Positions 1-8,239 are shown, counted from the stretch's first letter. The stretch is DNA of 64,000 nucleotides from Tahibacter harae (GCF_024437735.1 NZ_JANFQO010000012.1:62001-126000); one strand, 5' to 3'. The notes: generated from the sequence alone by a model not told the origin. Numbers and translations are program-made.

Positions 1-687
1 CACGGCCAGCACGTCCTTCAGGCCCAGAAAGGCCACGCCGAACTTGCCCATGGCCTGCTCGTAGCTCAGGGCGCGGGCTTCGTCGAGGGTCTTGAGGTTG
101 ATCTTGCGCGCGGTGTCGCAGACGATCTTGATGGACTTCTGCGCCAGCGCCGGATCGGTGAACTTGGCGGTGGAGACCCAGTTGCCCAGCGCATCGACGG
201 CCTGGGTGGCCTGCAGTTTCTGCGCTTCGGTCAGTTCCTGGTTCTGCTGGATCGAACTCTGGATGAAGCCCTTGCCCATGGCGACCATCATCGGCATCTG
301 CTGCGCCATCTGGGCGTCCATTTCCTTGAGCTTGGGTTCCAGCTCGGCCCACAGCTTGGCTTCGGCGTCGGAGGCGGTCAGCTTGGCCATGTTCTCGGCG
401 AACTTGGCCTTGTCTTCTTCCGAAGCCGGCTCCTTGTTCATGTCCTTGGCGTAGTCGGCCTTGGCCTTGGCGTATTCATCCGGCGGCAGCACGCTCTGCA
501 GCAGCGCGTCGATGTTGCCGGCCTTCAGGTGCTGCACCGAGGCGGTGATGGCTCCGTCCGGAGTAGCAGCGGCCTTGGCCGCGGCGGCCGGCGGCGGCGC
601 ACCTGCCGGAGCTTCTTCCTTGCCGCAACCAACCAGAGCCAGACCGAGAGCCGCGGCCAGCGCGACGCGAGCGAATTTCGTGGACAT
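1..687 (-). CDS. Putative lipoprotein, C-terminus beyond window
   Basis: The gene begins at the ATG at 687 and runs off the left edge, so 229 codons are visible. The N-terminus is a lipoprotein signal peptide ending in LALVGCG, with Cys21 as the lipidation site, followed by an Ala/Pro linker. The rest is a charged, probably helical domain rich in Lys, Glu, Ala and Met (for example QMAQQMPMMVAMGKGF). No catalytic motif is visible. It resembles secreted lipoproteins of unknown function seen in Lysobacterales. The function is not recognised. Confidence 0.7.
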   Translation of the reverse strand, partial: MSTKFARVALAAALGLALVGCGKEEAPAGAPPPAAAAKAAATPDGAITASVQHLKAGNIDALLQSVLPPDEYAKAKADYAKDMNKEPASEEDKAKFAENMAKLTASDAEAKLWAELEPKLKEMDAQMAQQMPMMVAMGKGFIQSSIQQNQELTEAQKLQATQAVDALGNWVSTAKFTDPALAQKSIKIVCDTARKINLKTLDEARALSYEQAMGKFGVAFLGLKDVLAV

Positions 688-1043
688 GTTAATCCCCAGG
701 GTTCAATTTAGGTGAAACAGCGATGCACTGTAGCCGAGAGCCGGCGGGCATTCCAGCAAACTTGTATGCGGCGTGGCTGGGCGCTTGGGCATTCCCGCCA
801 AAGAAAAACCCGGATGTTCGGGTGAACATTCCGGGCAAATCCGGCATAACCGGAGGGGGAATCGCATTGTAGGGCGCGGTCGGCTATGTGGAGTTGTAGC
901 CGCGCCTGGTTCAGGTACGGGGCGAATCGTACTTGGTGAACAAAGTTAATGCAACTCCTCAAATACCGTGCGTCAAATCGTTGTAAGAATTCGATTTTCT
1001 TCCCGATCCGAGCGTATCGGATCCGACCACGACAAGGCCCGGA
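688..1043. other. Intergenic region between pyrF and the lipoprotein gene
   Basis: These 356 bases lie between two minus-strand genes. They hold the pyrF terminator (802-835) and presumably the promoter of the downstream lipoprotein gene. No convincing gene or RNA is seen. Confidence 0.5.
802..835 (-). terminator. Intrinsic terminator after pyrF
   Basis: Read on the minus strand, a GC-rich stem (CCCGGAATGTTC pairing with GAACATCCGGG, one bulge) is followed directly by TTTTTCTTT. It lies 209 bases downstream of the pyrF stop. Confidence 0.75.
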
Positions 1044-1763
1044 TCAGCCCGCGGCGGCCAGCGCCTGGGCAATCGTCGCCTGCATCGCCAGGGCGGCGGC
1101 ACGCGGATCCGGCGCCTGGCGGATGGGCCGTCCGACCACGATGTAGTCGGCGCCCGCCGCAAAGGCCTCGGCCACGTCCAGGGTGCGCTTCTGATCGTCG
1201 CTGTTGCCGACCGGACGTATGCCGGGGCAGACCGTGATCAGGGCGTGGTCAACCTCGCGCCGCAGCGCGGCCACTTCCAGCCCGGACGACACCACGCCGT
1301 CGCAGCCGGCGGCCAGGGCCGCCTTGGCCCGGGACAGCACCAGCTGCTGCGGGTCGCACTGGAAGCCGAGGTCGTCCAGGTCGTGCTGGTCCAGGCTGGT
1401 CAGCGCGGTCACCGCCAGCACGCGGATGTTGCCTTTGACCTCGGCCGCCGCGCGCATCATGCCGTCGTTGCCGTGGATGGTGCAGAAATACACCGGATAG
1501 CGGGTCAGGCCCTTTACCGCCGAGGCGACAGTGGCCGGCACATCGAAGAATTTCAGGTCGACGAAGATCTTCTTGCCGCGGTCGGCCAGATCCTGCAGCA
1601 CCTGGAAATACTCGCCGCTGGTGAGCAGTTCCATGCCGATCTTGTAGAAGCTGACCGCATCGCCCAGGCGGTCCATCCACTCCAGCGCCTGGGCGCGGGT
1701 GGGCACGTCCAGGGCGAAGATCAGGCGGTCTTTCACGTCGATGTTCTTGGCGGCATAGCTCAT
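1044..1763 (-). CDS. pyrF: Orotidine 5'-phosphate decarboxylase
   Basis: A 239-residue enzyme converting OMP to UMP, the last step of de novo pyrimidine synthesis. The start of MSYAAKNIDVKDRLIFALDV fits the family, and the catalytic region FVDLKFFDVPATVA with its D-x-K-x-x-D arrangement is present. The C-terminal phosphate-binding portion has VCPGIRP and ADYIVVGRPI. Length matches the bacterial short type. The reading frame stays open upstream, but the ATG at 1763 was chosen because it sits 4 bases after the upstream acid phosphatase stop, indicating a two-gene operon. Confidence 0.95.
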   Translation of the reverse strand: MSYAAKNIDVKDRLIFALDVPTRAQALEWMDRLGDAVSFYKIGMELLTSGEYFQVLQDLADRGKKIFVDLKFFDVPATVASAVKGLTRYPVYFCTIHGNDGMMRAAAEVKGNIRVLAVTALTSLDQHDLDDLGFQCDPQQLVLSRAKAALAAGCDGVVSSGLEVAALRREVDHALITVCPGIRPVGNSDDQKRTLDVAEAFAAGADYIVVGRPIRQAPDPRAAALAMQATIAQALAAAG

Positions 1764-1767
1764 GGCT

Positions 1768-2658
1768 TCACTCCGTGCGCAGGGCTTCGCGGCGGATGCG
1801 GTGCTTGGTCGGCGCATCGGCGCCGCGCTCGTTGCCCAGGATCGCGCCATCCCACGAGCCATAGGTGGGATTGGGCAGCATGAACCAGCGCTCGCCGAAC
1901 CAGGCCTGATAGGGCTGGGCGGCCTCGGCGCGCGCGGCCGGGGCATTGTTTTCCACGTCGATGAAGTCGCCAAGCTGGTCGCCGACCATGGCCAGCACGC
2001 GGTACTTGCGCGAGATCAGCTCGCGCCGACAACCCTTGGCGCTGCCGTTGGCCTCGCAGCCCTCTACCACGGTACCCAGGCCCAGGAACACGGTTTCCTT
2101 GTCCGACACCGGAAAGCCCGCGCTGCGCAAGTTGGCCAGCGTGGCCTCGTTGAGGTGCTGGGCGCGGTTGGTCAGGTAGAACACGGTGATGCCCTTGGCC
2201 GCCGCGGCGCGGGCGAAATCCAGCGCGCCGGGCAGGGCCATAGCGCGTTGCTCGCGGCACCATTCGTCCCAGCTGAATTCGTCGTATTCCTTGCCGTCGC
2301 GGATCAGGCGCGCCTGGTAAGGCGAGTTGTCCAGCACGGTCTCATCCACATCGACGATCACCGCGGGCTTCAGGGATTTGCTCAGCGGCTTCTTGCGCTC
2401 GCCCTTAGGCAGGGCGTCCCAGTCCTTCTGCTTCAGCGCCGCGCCGAGCTGGCGCGTGGCCTGGGCGTAGATGCCGCGGTAGCTCAGGTCATGTTCCAGC
2501 GAGGCCTGCGCCCACAGGGTCGCGTTGAGATTGGTCTCGGCATAGTTCAGGGCCGGCGGCGGCGGTTCGGCCGCTGCGGGCGCCTGGGCGTTGCGGGTGG
2601 GACCCGCCGCGCAGCCGGCCAGCAGCAGCAGGGAAAGCACAGCAGCGGAACGGAACAT
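1768..2658 (-). CDS. HAD-superfamily acid phosphatase / 5'-nucleotidase, lipoprotein e(P4) family
   Basis: A 296-residue lipoprotein phosphatase of the class C acid phosphatase (e(P4)) type. The signal peptide ends at the lipobox LLLAGC (Cys16). The HAD motif DVDETVLDNS (about residues 103-112) supplies the nucleophile Asp and the acid/base Asp. Motif II (VFYLTN) and the later GDQLGDF acidic motif are also visible. The family dephosphorylates nucleoside monophosphates or NMN at the outer membrane, allowing nucleoside uptake. It lies directly upstream of pyrF with a 4-base gap, so both are probably co-transcribed. The substrate is inferred from the family. Confidence 0.9.
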   Translation of the reverse strand: MFRSAAVLSLLLLAGCAAGPTRNAQAPAAAEPPPPALNYAETNLNATLWAQASLEHDLSYRGIYAQATRQLGAALKQKDWDALPKGERKKPLSKSLKPAVIVDVDETVLDNSPYQARLIRDGKEYDEFSWDEWCREQRAMALPGALDFARAAAAKGITVFYLTNRAQHLNEATLANLRSAGFPVSDKETVFLGLGTVVEGCEANGSAKGCRRELISRKYRVLAMVGDQLGDFIDVENNAPAARAEAAQPYQAWFGERWFMLPNPTYGSWDGAILGNERGADAPTKHRIRREALRTE

Positions 2659-2765
2659 GCGGGTCTCCAGGCGGGCAGGACCACCGATTCTAACGGCCTT
2701 GCCCGCCGCCGGAGAAAACCCCGCGCGATTGCGTACTGCCCCAGGACACCGCTGCCGCCGCTACC

Positions 2766-3554
2766 ATGTCCCTGCCGCAACCCGACCACACACCCAGCAC
2801 GGCCTATTTCGCCGCGGCCTGCTGCCGCAACTGCGGCGCGGTGCTGCACGGCCCACACTGCGCCCAATGCGGGCAGAAGAAAGCGCAGCGGCTGGGCCTG
2901 GGCAATCTGCGCAGCGAGGCCTGGGAGAAGCTGCGCCTGTTCGAGATCGACGCGCTGCAGTCCGCCCTGCGCCTGCTGACCGGCCCGGGCCGGGTCGCCC
3001 ACGAATACGTACTGGGCATGCGCAAGCGGCATACCCATCCGCTCAAGCTGCTGCTGCTCGCCATCGCCGTGCTGCTGCTCGTGCTGGCGCAGACGCGCTA
3101 CCTCGATTCGGCCGACGCCAATGTGTCGAAGACGCTGGCGGTGATCCGCAAATACGCCGAATGGTCGTTCTCGCTGGGCCTGGCCGCGGTCTGGCTGGCC
3201 TCCATGGCCGTGTTCCGGCGCTGGCGCGGCTACAACGCCGCCGAACACCTGGTACTGGCGCTGTACACCCAGTTCCTGATCATCCTGGCCAACATCCTCA
3301 ACCAGCTGCCGCTGCTGTTCCTGCGTGCGCCCGGCTGGCTGGCCTGGCACCGGGCCTGGTCTGGCCGCTACATGGACCTGATCGAACTTGCCCTGGTGCT
3401 GCTGGCCTGCACCCAGTTCTTCCAGCTCGATTTGCGCCGCCACTGGTGGCGCCTGGCGCTGGCCGCCGCCGTGTTCGTGCTGAGCAAGAAGCTACTTATC
3501 TATTTGTACTCCTGGCTCCTGGTCAAGCTGGTGCTGGCCAAGCTCATTTCCTGA
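2766..3554 (+). CDS. DUF3667 family membrane protein
   Basis: A 262-residue protein with an N-terminal zinc-ribbon-like module (CRNC at residues 20-23, CAQC at 32-35), then a conserved WEKLRLFEIDALQSALRLLTGPG segment and four or five hydrophobic helices. This architecture is that of DUF3667, a family of unknown function in Lysobacterales and Bacteroidetes. It lies between a divergent phosphatase gene and a co-directional metalloprotease-like gene whose ATG is 23 bases downstream, so the two may share a transcript. Confidence 0.85.
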   Translation: MSLPQPDHTPSTAYFAAACCRNCGAVLHGPHCAQCGQKKAQRLGLGNLRSEAWEKLRLFEIDALQSALRLLTGPGRVAHEYVLGMRKRHTHPLKLLLLAIAVLLLVLAQTRYLDSADANVSKTLAVIRKYAEWSFSLGLAAVWLASMAVFRRWRGYNAAEHLVLALYTQFLIILANILNQLPLLFLRAPGWLAWHRAWSGRYMDLIELALVLLACTQFFQLDLRRHWWRLALAAAVFVLSKKLLIYLYSWLLVKLVLAKLIS

Positions 3555-3577
3555 ACCCCTGCCGAGACGCAACCGCC

Positions 3578-5437
3578 ATGAACGCGAACATCCTGCTGCA
3601 CCGAAACCTGCTCTGCGCCGCGCTGAGCCTGGCCATCGCCGGCTGCGGCGACGCGGCCCAGCCCGGCGGCAAGCCCGCTGCGCCTACCCTGGCCCAGGCG
3701 CCCCAGCGCGCGGCACCCGCCGCCGCGCCGGCGGACGAGGCGGCTCTCATCGCCGAAGTCGCCAGTTCGCTGCAGGCCTGTTCCTACGACGGCTCGCCGC
3801 TGGCCCTGTCCAAGTCCGCGCTGAATTTCAGCGGCCAGGGCGCCGGCGCGAAAGTGGTCGCCGAAATCATGAAATTCACCGGTCTGCCGCAGAATTTCGA
3901 CGTGATCGAGGGCCAGGTGCCCAATGCCGCGGCGGTGATCGTGCTGGGGCCGGACCAGCTGCCGCGCCGCGTGATCGCCTACAACCGCCGCTTCATGGAA
4001 CAGGTGCGCGAAGCCACGCGCAACAACGACTGGGCGCCGGTCAGCATCATGGCGCACGAGATCGGCCATCACCTTTCCGGCCATACCATCACGCCCGGCG
4101 GCAGCCAGCCGCCGACCGAGCTGGAAGCGGACAAGTTCTCCGGCTTCGTGCTGTACAAGATGGGCTCTTCACTGGCGGATGCGCAGAAGGCGCTGGAAAC
4201 CCTGGTGCCGGAGCAGGACGGCAAGACCCATCCGGGCCGGCGCAAGCGTGTCGCGGCCATCCGCGACGGCTGGCAGCAGGCCTGCACGCAGCAGTCGGGC
4301 GATTGCAGCAGCGGCATCGCGCTGACCTCGGCCAAGCCGGCCGGACCCGCCGTTGCGGCGAACAATACGGCCGCCACGGCGCCGGCATCCGCGCCGGAAA
4401 CTCGCGGTGACTTCGGCACCGGCCGTGCGCCCGACGCGCCGGCGGTGGCGCAAGCACCTGTGCGCGACGATGCGACGCCGGCCGTCGCGCAGGCGACCCG
4501 CGACGATGCTGCCGCTGTGCGCGCCGCACCCGCCGCCGGCCGCGGCGCCGTCGACACCCTGCCCGTGCCCGATACCAACGCCCTGCCCTCCAAGTTCGAC
4601 CGTTTCGTCTACGACGAGAGCGGCCTGCTCGATCCGGCCACCCGCGCCACCTTCGAGCAGAAACTGTTCGACCATGCAGCGAAACACAACGTGGAAATCG
4701 TCAGCCTGCTGGTCAAGGATCTGCATGGCCTCAGCGCCGACGACTACGCCTACGCCATGATGCGCCAGCTGCGCGTAGGCAAGCTCGACGTGGGCAACGG
4801 CGCAGTGCTGGTCGTCGCGCCGGGGCAAGGACAGGTCGGCGTCGCCATGGGACCGGGCGTGCAGCGCCACATGAAGTCCTACGTGAGCCTGGAAAAGGAA
4901 CGTCTGGGCAACTTCCTCAAGCTGGGCTGGCCGCAGTGCCAGAAGAAGTCGGCCTGCAACGACAGCTGGAGCGAGAGCTTCTTCAGCGCCGCCGAGCACA
5001 TCGCCAACGACACGCGCTTCCTGCCCTGGACCATCCGCTACCAGAGCCTGGCCGAACTCGCCGCGGCCGACGCCGCCGACCAGGCCGACCGCGAAGCGAA
5101 CAACCGCCGCTACGATCCGGCCAAGGATCCGGTGCGCGGCCAGATCCTGCGCCTGCAGGCCGACCTGTCCAGCCTCGACGCACGCAAGGGCGAGCTGGCC
5201 AAGTGGGTCATCGACCGCAACGACACCGACGACGCCGACCTGCATACCTTGCAGGCCAGCGCCGAAAACGGCCGCCAGGTGCTGATCGAAACCGACCCGC
5301 ACACCGAACGCCTGATGCCCTCGCCGCTCAGCAGCGGCAAGCGCTACGACTTCATCGTGCGGGTGAAGGACGCCGGCTTCTACAACCTGAAAGATCCGAT
5401 CCGGGTGGAGCTGCTGAGCTATTCGCTGATGCAGTGA
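3578..5437 (+). CDS. Lipoprotein with M48-like metallopeptidase domain fused to a TPM domain
   Basis: A 619-residue protein. The N-terminus is a lipoprotein signal peptide (LSLAIAGCG, Cys23). Residues about 50-230 carry a zinc-protease signature: HEIGHH at 160-165, followed about 20 residues later by ELEADKFSG, which supplies the third zinc ligand as in M48-type enzymes. An Ala/Pro/Thr-rich linker (about 240-330) leads to a TPM domain (about 335-480; YDESGLLDPATRATFE, VGNGAVLVVAPGQGQVGVAMG). The last 140 residues are unassigned and end in beta-rich sequence. The start was set at the ATG preceding the signal peptide because the frame is open far upstream. The domain pairing is unusual. A role in envelope protein quality control is inference only. 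Confidence 0.8.
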   Translation: MNANILLHRNLLCAALSLAIAGCGDAAQPGGKPAAPTLAQAPQRAAPAAAPADEAALIAEVASSLQACSYDGSPLALSKSALNFSGQGAGAKVVAEIMKFTGLPQNFDVIEGQVPNAAAVIVLGPDQLPRRVIAYNRRFMEQVREATRNNDWAPVSIMAHEIGHHLSGHTITPGGSQPPTELEADKFSGFVLYKMGSSLADAQKALETLVPEQDGKTHPGRRKRVAAIRDGWQQACTQQSGDCSSGIALTSAKPAGPAVAANNTAATAPASAPETRGDFGTGRAPDAPAVAQAPVRDDATPAVAQATRDDAAAVRAAPAAGRGAVDTLPVPDTNALPSKFDRFVYDESGLLDPATRATFEQKLFDHAAKHNVEIVSLLVKDLHGLSADDYAYAMMRQLRVGKLDVGNGAVLVVAPGQGQVGVAMGPGVQRHMKSYVSLEKERLGNFLKLGWPQCQKKSACNDSWSESFFSAAEHIANDTRFLPWTIRYQSLAELAAADAADQADREANNRRYDPAKDPVRGQILRLQADLSSLDARKGELAKWVIDRNDTDDADLHTLQASAENGRQVLIETDPHTERLMPSPLSSGKRYDFIVRVKDAGFYNLKDPIRVELLSYSLMQ

Positions 5438-5442
5438 TGGGA

Positions 5443-5525
5443 GGGATTCGGGATTCGGGATTCGGGATTCGGGGGAGTTTGCGGCGGAGTGCGGCTTTTC
5501 CGGCAAGCGAATCCCGAATCCCGAA
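5443..5525. repeat. gggattc tandem/inverted repeat between convergent genes
   Basis: Four tandem copies of gggattc occupy 5443-5470. Inverted copies (cgaatcccgaatcccgaa) lie at 5508-5525, so the region can fold into a long stem with a 37-base loop. It sits between the stops of two convergent genes (5437 and 5545). Similar repeats are scattered through Lysobacterales genomes. A bidirectional terminator or RNA-stabilising role is inferred. Confidence 0.75.
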
Positions 5526-5544
5526 CCACCAATCCCCGCGCCAG

Positions 5545-7167
5545 CTATCCCCGCGCCGCCTCGCGTATCTGCGCAAATTCCAGCTCGAATCGTTTGAGGT
5601 ATTTGCGCAGCCGGTCTGCGTCGTTGGTGGAACTGCGCTTTTCGCGACTGGCCTGGAACAGCGTCCGTCCCGCTTCGCTGGCACTGCGCGAGGCGGCACA
5701 GACGCGCAGCACTTCGACCAGTTGCACGCGGTCGAAGCGGTCGAGATCGGCGACGCGATCGCCGAGCAGGGTTTCGAGCAGCGCGTCGTCATCGCCGCCG
5801 TTGCCGCCGCGGCGTGAATTGCCCCAGATACGGCCCAGGCGGCGGGTTTCCTCGTCCACCACTTCGACCGTGATGCGGCCCTGCGGTGCCAGCGTGGCCA
5901 TGCGCGTGACTGACGCGCCCAGATCGCGGAAATTGCCGGGCCACGTCGCGTCGACGCTCATGGCGAAGCGCAGGTAGCGTTCGCGCGCCTCGCGGTTGAA
6001 GGTGACGCGCTCACTCTGCTGGCGCGCGTAGCGTTCCAGCTCGAAGTCGAGGTTGGGCTCGATATCCTCGCTGCGCTCCTTCAGGCCCGGCAGGTAGAAG
6101 GTCCACAGGTTGAGGCGCGCGTAAAGATCCTCGCGGAAGCGGCCCTGGGCCACGGCTTCGGCCAGGTCGCGGTTGGTGCCGGCGATCAGCTGGAAATCGC
6201 TGCTGACTTCGCGGTCGCCGCCCAGCGGCGGGAAGCGCTTATCCTCGATTGCGCGCAGCAGCATGGCCTGTTCGTCCAGGCCCAGCTCGCCGATCTCGTC
6301 CAGGAACAGCAGGCCGCCGTCGGCGCTCTTGAGCAGGCCGGCGCGCTCGCCCTGGGCGCCGGTGAAGGCGCCGCGCACATGTCCGAACAGCGCACTGCCG
6401 GCGCCGTCGCCGCGCAGGGTGGCGCAGTTCACTTCGACGAAGCGGCCCTTGAGGCTGTGCCGGCTCTGCTTCAGCTCGAACAAATTGCGCGCGAGCATGC
6501 TCTTGCCCGCACCGGTAGGCCCCAGCAGCAGCATCGGCGCCTTGGAGCGCACGGCCACGCGTTCGATCTGCTCGATCATGCGGTTGAAGGTCGGGCTGCG
6601 CGTGGCGATGCCGCTCTTGAGAAAGCTGTTGGTATCGTCGCGTTCGCGCGCGAAGCGCTGGGCGATACGGTCGTAGCGCGCCAGGTCCAGGTCGATGATG
6701 GTGTACTTGCCCGCATCGCCCACGCGCTGCTTGGGCGGCGGCGAGGTCTGCAGCAGCCGCGCCGGGAAGAAGCGTGCCTCGGTCAGCAGGAACCAGCAGA
6801 TCTGCGCGACATGGGTACCGGTGGAGATATGCACCAGATAGTCCTCGCGCTCGCTGTCGAACGGATAGCGGCGGGCGAACTCGTGGAGCGCGGCAAATAC
6901 CTGCTCGAAATCCCACGGATCGGCCAGGAAGGTGTCGTGCAGGCGCACCTCGGTTTCCGGACTGACCTGCCCCAGGTCGGCGCGGATGCGCTCGGCCAGC
7001 TTGGCGTAGCGGCGCTCGTCCAGCAGCAGTTCCACGCGGGAGACCAGCAGGTCCTCGAACATGCCCAGGGCTACGGTAGGCCGCCAGCGCTCCCAGCGCC
7101 CCGGGCCGTCGGCCGCGTCCAGCACGGTGCCGATGAAGCCGATCACGACCAGTGGCTTGCTGCGCAT
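5545..7167 (-). CDS. rtcR: Sigma-54-dependent transcriptional activator of RNA repair genes
   Basis: A 540-residue bacterial enhancer-binding protein. Residues 1-185 match the RtcR N-terminal ligand-sensing domain (CARF-like), including the segment VHISTGTHVAQICWFLL. The AAA+ domain has Walker A GPTGAGKS (216-223), the sigma-54 contact loop GAFTGA (266-271) and Walker B GLLFLDEI (285-292). The C-terminus ends in a helix-turn-helix (SRSASEAGRTLFQASREK). RtcR activates rtcBA from a -24/-12 promoter after sensing RNA damage products, such as 2',3'-cyclic-phosphate tRNA fragments. Here it is divergent from such a promoter at 7295-7310, about 1.4 kb from rtcB. Confidence 0.95.
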   Translation of the reverse strand: MRSKPLVVIGFIGTVLDAADGPGRWERWRPTVALGMFEDLLVSRVELLLDERRYAKLAERIRADLGQVSPETEVRLHDTFLADPWDFEQVFAALHEFARRYPFDSEREDYLVHISTGTHVAQICWFLLTEARFFPARLLQTSPPPKQRVGDAGKYTIIDLDLARYDRIAQRFARERDDTNSFLKSGIATRSPTFNRMIEQIERVAVRSKAPMLLLGPTGAGKSMLARNLFELKQSRHSLKGRFVEVNCATLRGDGAGSALFGHVRGAFTGAQGERAGLLKSADGGLLFLDEIGELGLDEQAMLLRAIEDKRFPPLGGDREVSSDFQLIAGTNRDLAEAVAQGRFREDLYARLNLWTFYLPGLKERSEDIEPNLDFELERYARQQSERVTFNREARERYLRFAMSVDATWPGNFRDLGASVTRMATLAPQGRITVEVVDEETRRLGRIWGNSRRGGNGGDDDALLETLLGDRVADLDRFDRVQLVEVLRVCAASRSASEAGRTLFQASREKRSSTNDADRLRKYLKRFELEFAQIREAARG

Positions 7168-7234
7168 ATCCCTGCCCCTTGCTTATCCAACCGGATAATA
7201 CACGAGCCCGCTGGAGCGGTAACAATAGCGGATC

Positions 7235-7286
7235 GAAATTGAGATGAAATTTCAACCAATTGATTTGTAATGGAAATCGAATTTCC
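7235..7286. promoter_or_regulatory. Candidate RtcR upstream activator sites
   Basis: Two AT-rich inverted repeats lie just upstream of the sigma-54 promoter: GAAATT (7235-7240) with AATTTC (7248-7253), and GGAAAT (7272-7277) with ATTTCC (7281-7286). They stand out in a GC-rich genome and lie at the position expected for enhancer-binding protein sites. Assignment to RtcR is inferred from position. Confidence 0.5.
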
Positions 7287-7294
7287 GTCGCACT

Positions 7295-7310
7295 TGGCAC
7301 GGCCCTTGAT
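7295..7310 (+). promoter_or_regulatory. Sigma-54 (-24/-12) promoter for the leader RNA and rtcBA
   Basis: The sequence tggcacggcccttgat matches the consensus TGGCACG-N4-TTGCW, with the invariant GG and a near-complete -12 element. Transcription would start near 7320 and run toward rtcB. The divergent neighbour rtcR encodes the matching activator. Confidence 0.8.
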
Positions 7311-7461
7311 ATAGGAACTCCGCGCCGGGATGAGCCGGTGCCGGGCCGGCGGGCCTGGCGACGGCGGAACAGGGCAAATCCTCTCCCTTTTCCGCCGGCG
7401 CTGTTTCGCCGCCGCACCGGTTCCCGACCTGGCCCCGGGCGCACGCGGCAACAGGAGAAAT

Positions 7462-7487
7462 GGCCGCAGCGAATTGGCGCTGCGGCC
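7462..7487 (+). ncRNA. AATTGG-loop hairpin, copy 1
   Basis: A perfect 10-bp stem (GGCCGCAGCG with CGCTGCGGCC) closes an AATTGG loop. A second copy with compensatory changes is at 7911-7936. Confidence 0.55.
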
Positions 7488-7506
7488 GCATTGGATACGG
7501 AGGTTT

Positions 7507-7647
7507 GGACGCCGCGGCAAATGTCCGCAGGACTACAGAAGGTTGGCTCCCTGACGGGTGCGAGGCGGCGCGCCTCGGCGGCGCGCCACCACGGCAACGG
7601 ACCAGGCCGCGCCGACCATGTCTTGCCTCGCTGTTGCCGGGGCGTCC
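7507..7647 (+). ncRNA. Y-RNA-like module 1
   Basis: The end strands 7507-7520 (GGACGCCGCGGCAA) and 7634-7647 pair over 14 positions with one mismatch. The 5' strand runs into GGCAAATG and the 3' strand carries TGTTGCC, resembling bacterial Y RNA Ro-binding strands. The loop has GGACTACA at 7530-7537 and ATGTCTTGC shortly before the 3' strand, an element shared with module 2. Confidence 0.5.
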
Positions 7648-7681
7648 AATCCGTTCGGACCAGGAAGGTCCGTAAGCAGTA

Positions 7682-7708
7682 CATCCCTGGCGCGACGCGC
7701 CAGGGATG
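7682..7708 (+). ncRNA. Stable 12-bp hairpin in the leader
   Basis: CATCCCTGGCGC (7682-7693) pairs perfectly with GCGCCAGGGATG (7697-7708) around a 3-base GAC loop. No T-run follows, so it is not a simple terminator. It separates modules 1 and 2. Confidence 0.6.
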
Positions 7709-7722
7709 CAGGGAGCAGGGGG

Positions 7723-7875
7723 TTGCCCGCAACGGCGAATGCCTGCAGGACTACATAGGGAATCAGCGCTCAGGCATGCCCAGGTGAAAGTCCCGGGCCG
7801 GTGGTTAGACACCGTGGCGGAATACAGACGCACTGATTGAATGTCTTGCGATCCATTTGTCGCCGCGGCGTGCAA
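7723..7875 (+). ncRNA. Y-RNA-like module 2
   Basis: The strands 7723-7738 and 7860-7875 pair with internal mismatches (TTGC/GCAA, CGC/GCG, CGGCGA/TCGCCG). The 5' side gives GGCGAATG and the 3' side TTTGTCGCC, the same asymmetric pair seen in the other modules. GGACTACA lies at 7748-7755. A CGGTG-GTTAGA-CACCG hairpin near the 3' part looks D-arm-like, but no clear T-arm is present. Confidence 0.5.
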
Positions 7876-7910
7876 TCGGAGGCCGGAACGGAAGTCCGGG
7901 ACTGAAAAAT

Positions 7911-7936
7911 GGTCGCGGCGAATTGGCGCCGTGGCC
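7911..7936 (+). ncRNA. AATTGG-loop hairpin, copy 2
   Basis: A 10-bp stem (GGTCGCGGCG with CGCCGTGGCC, two G-U pairs) has the same AATTGG loop as the hairpin at 7462-7487. One A-U pair in copy 1 is a G-C pair here, a covariation supporting selection for RNA structure. Confidence 0.55.
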
Positions 7937-7938
7937 GC

Positions 7939-8019
7939 CGCAACGAATGCGTGTGCTGGAATGCGACGGCGGATCCCGGCAGGGCTGCATCAGTGGACGA
8001 AACGCGCAAGGGCGTTGCG
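7939..8019 (+). ncRNA. Possible Y-RNA-like module 3 (weak)
   Basis: CGCAACG (7939-7945) pairs with CGTTGCG (8013-8019). The 5' strand continues as AACGAATG and the 3' strand contains CGTTGCG, similar to the other modules. The GACTACA element is absent and the stem is short, so this is the least certain unit. Confidence 0.3.
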
Positions 8020-8112
8020 AGGTGGAAACTCCGCCGCACGAACCCGGCACCGCCGGCCAGGACGAAGAGATCCCGTCCGCACAAAGGATCTCGCCAGTTT
8101 CAGGCAACACCT

Positions 8113-8225
8113 GTCAGTGCGGTCCTGCGGCAAGCGGCGAATGCCCCGCCGGGACTACACCTGTCACGTGCGCGCTCTCGGCGACTGCTGTCTCTCGTCG
8201 CCGCTTGCCGCAGGACCGCACTGAC
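8113..8225 (+). ncRNA. Y-RNA-like module 4 with perfect 28-bp stem
   Basis: 8113-8140 is perfectly complementary to 8198-8225 (28 base pairs) around a 57-base loop. At the loop end the 5' strand gives GGCGAATGCC and the 3' side gives TCTCGTCGCCGC. GGGACTACA is at 8151-8159. The size, about 113 bases, fits bacterial Y RNAs. Confidence 0.6.
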
Positions 8226-8239
8226 GCCATAGAAGCGGT

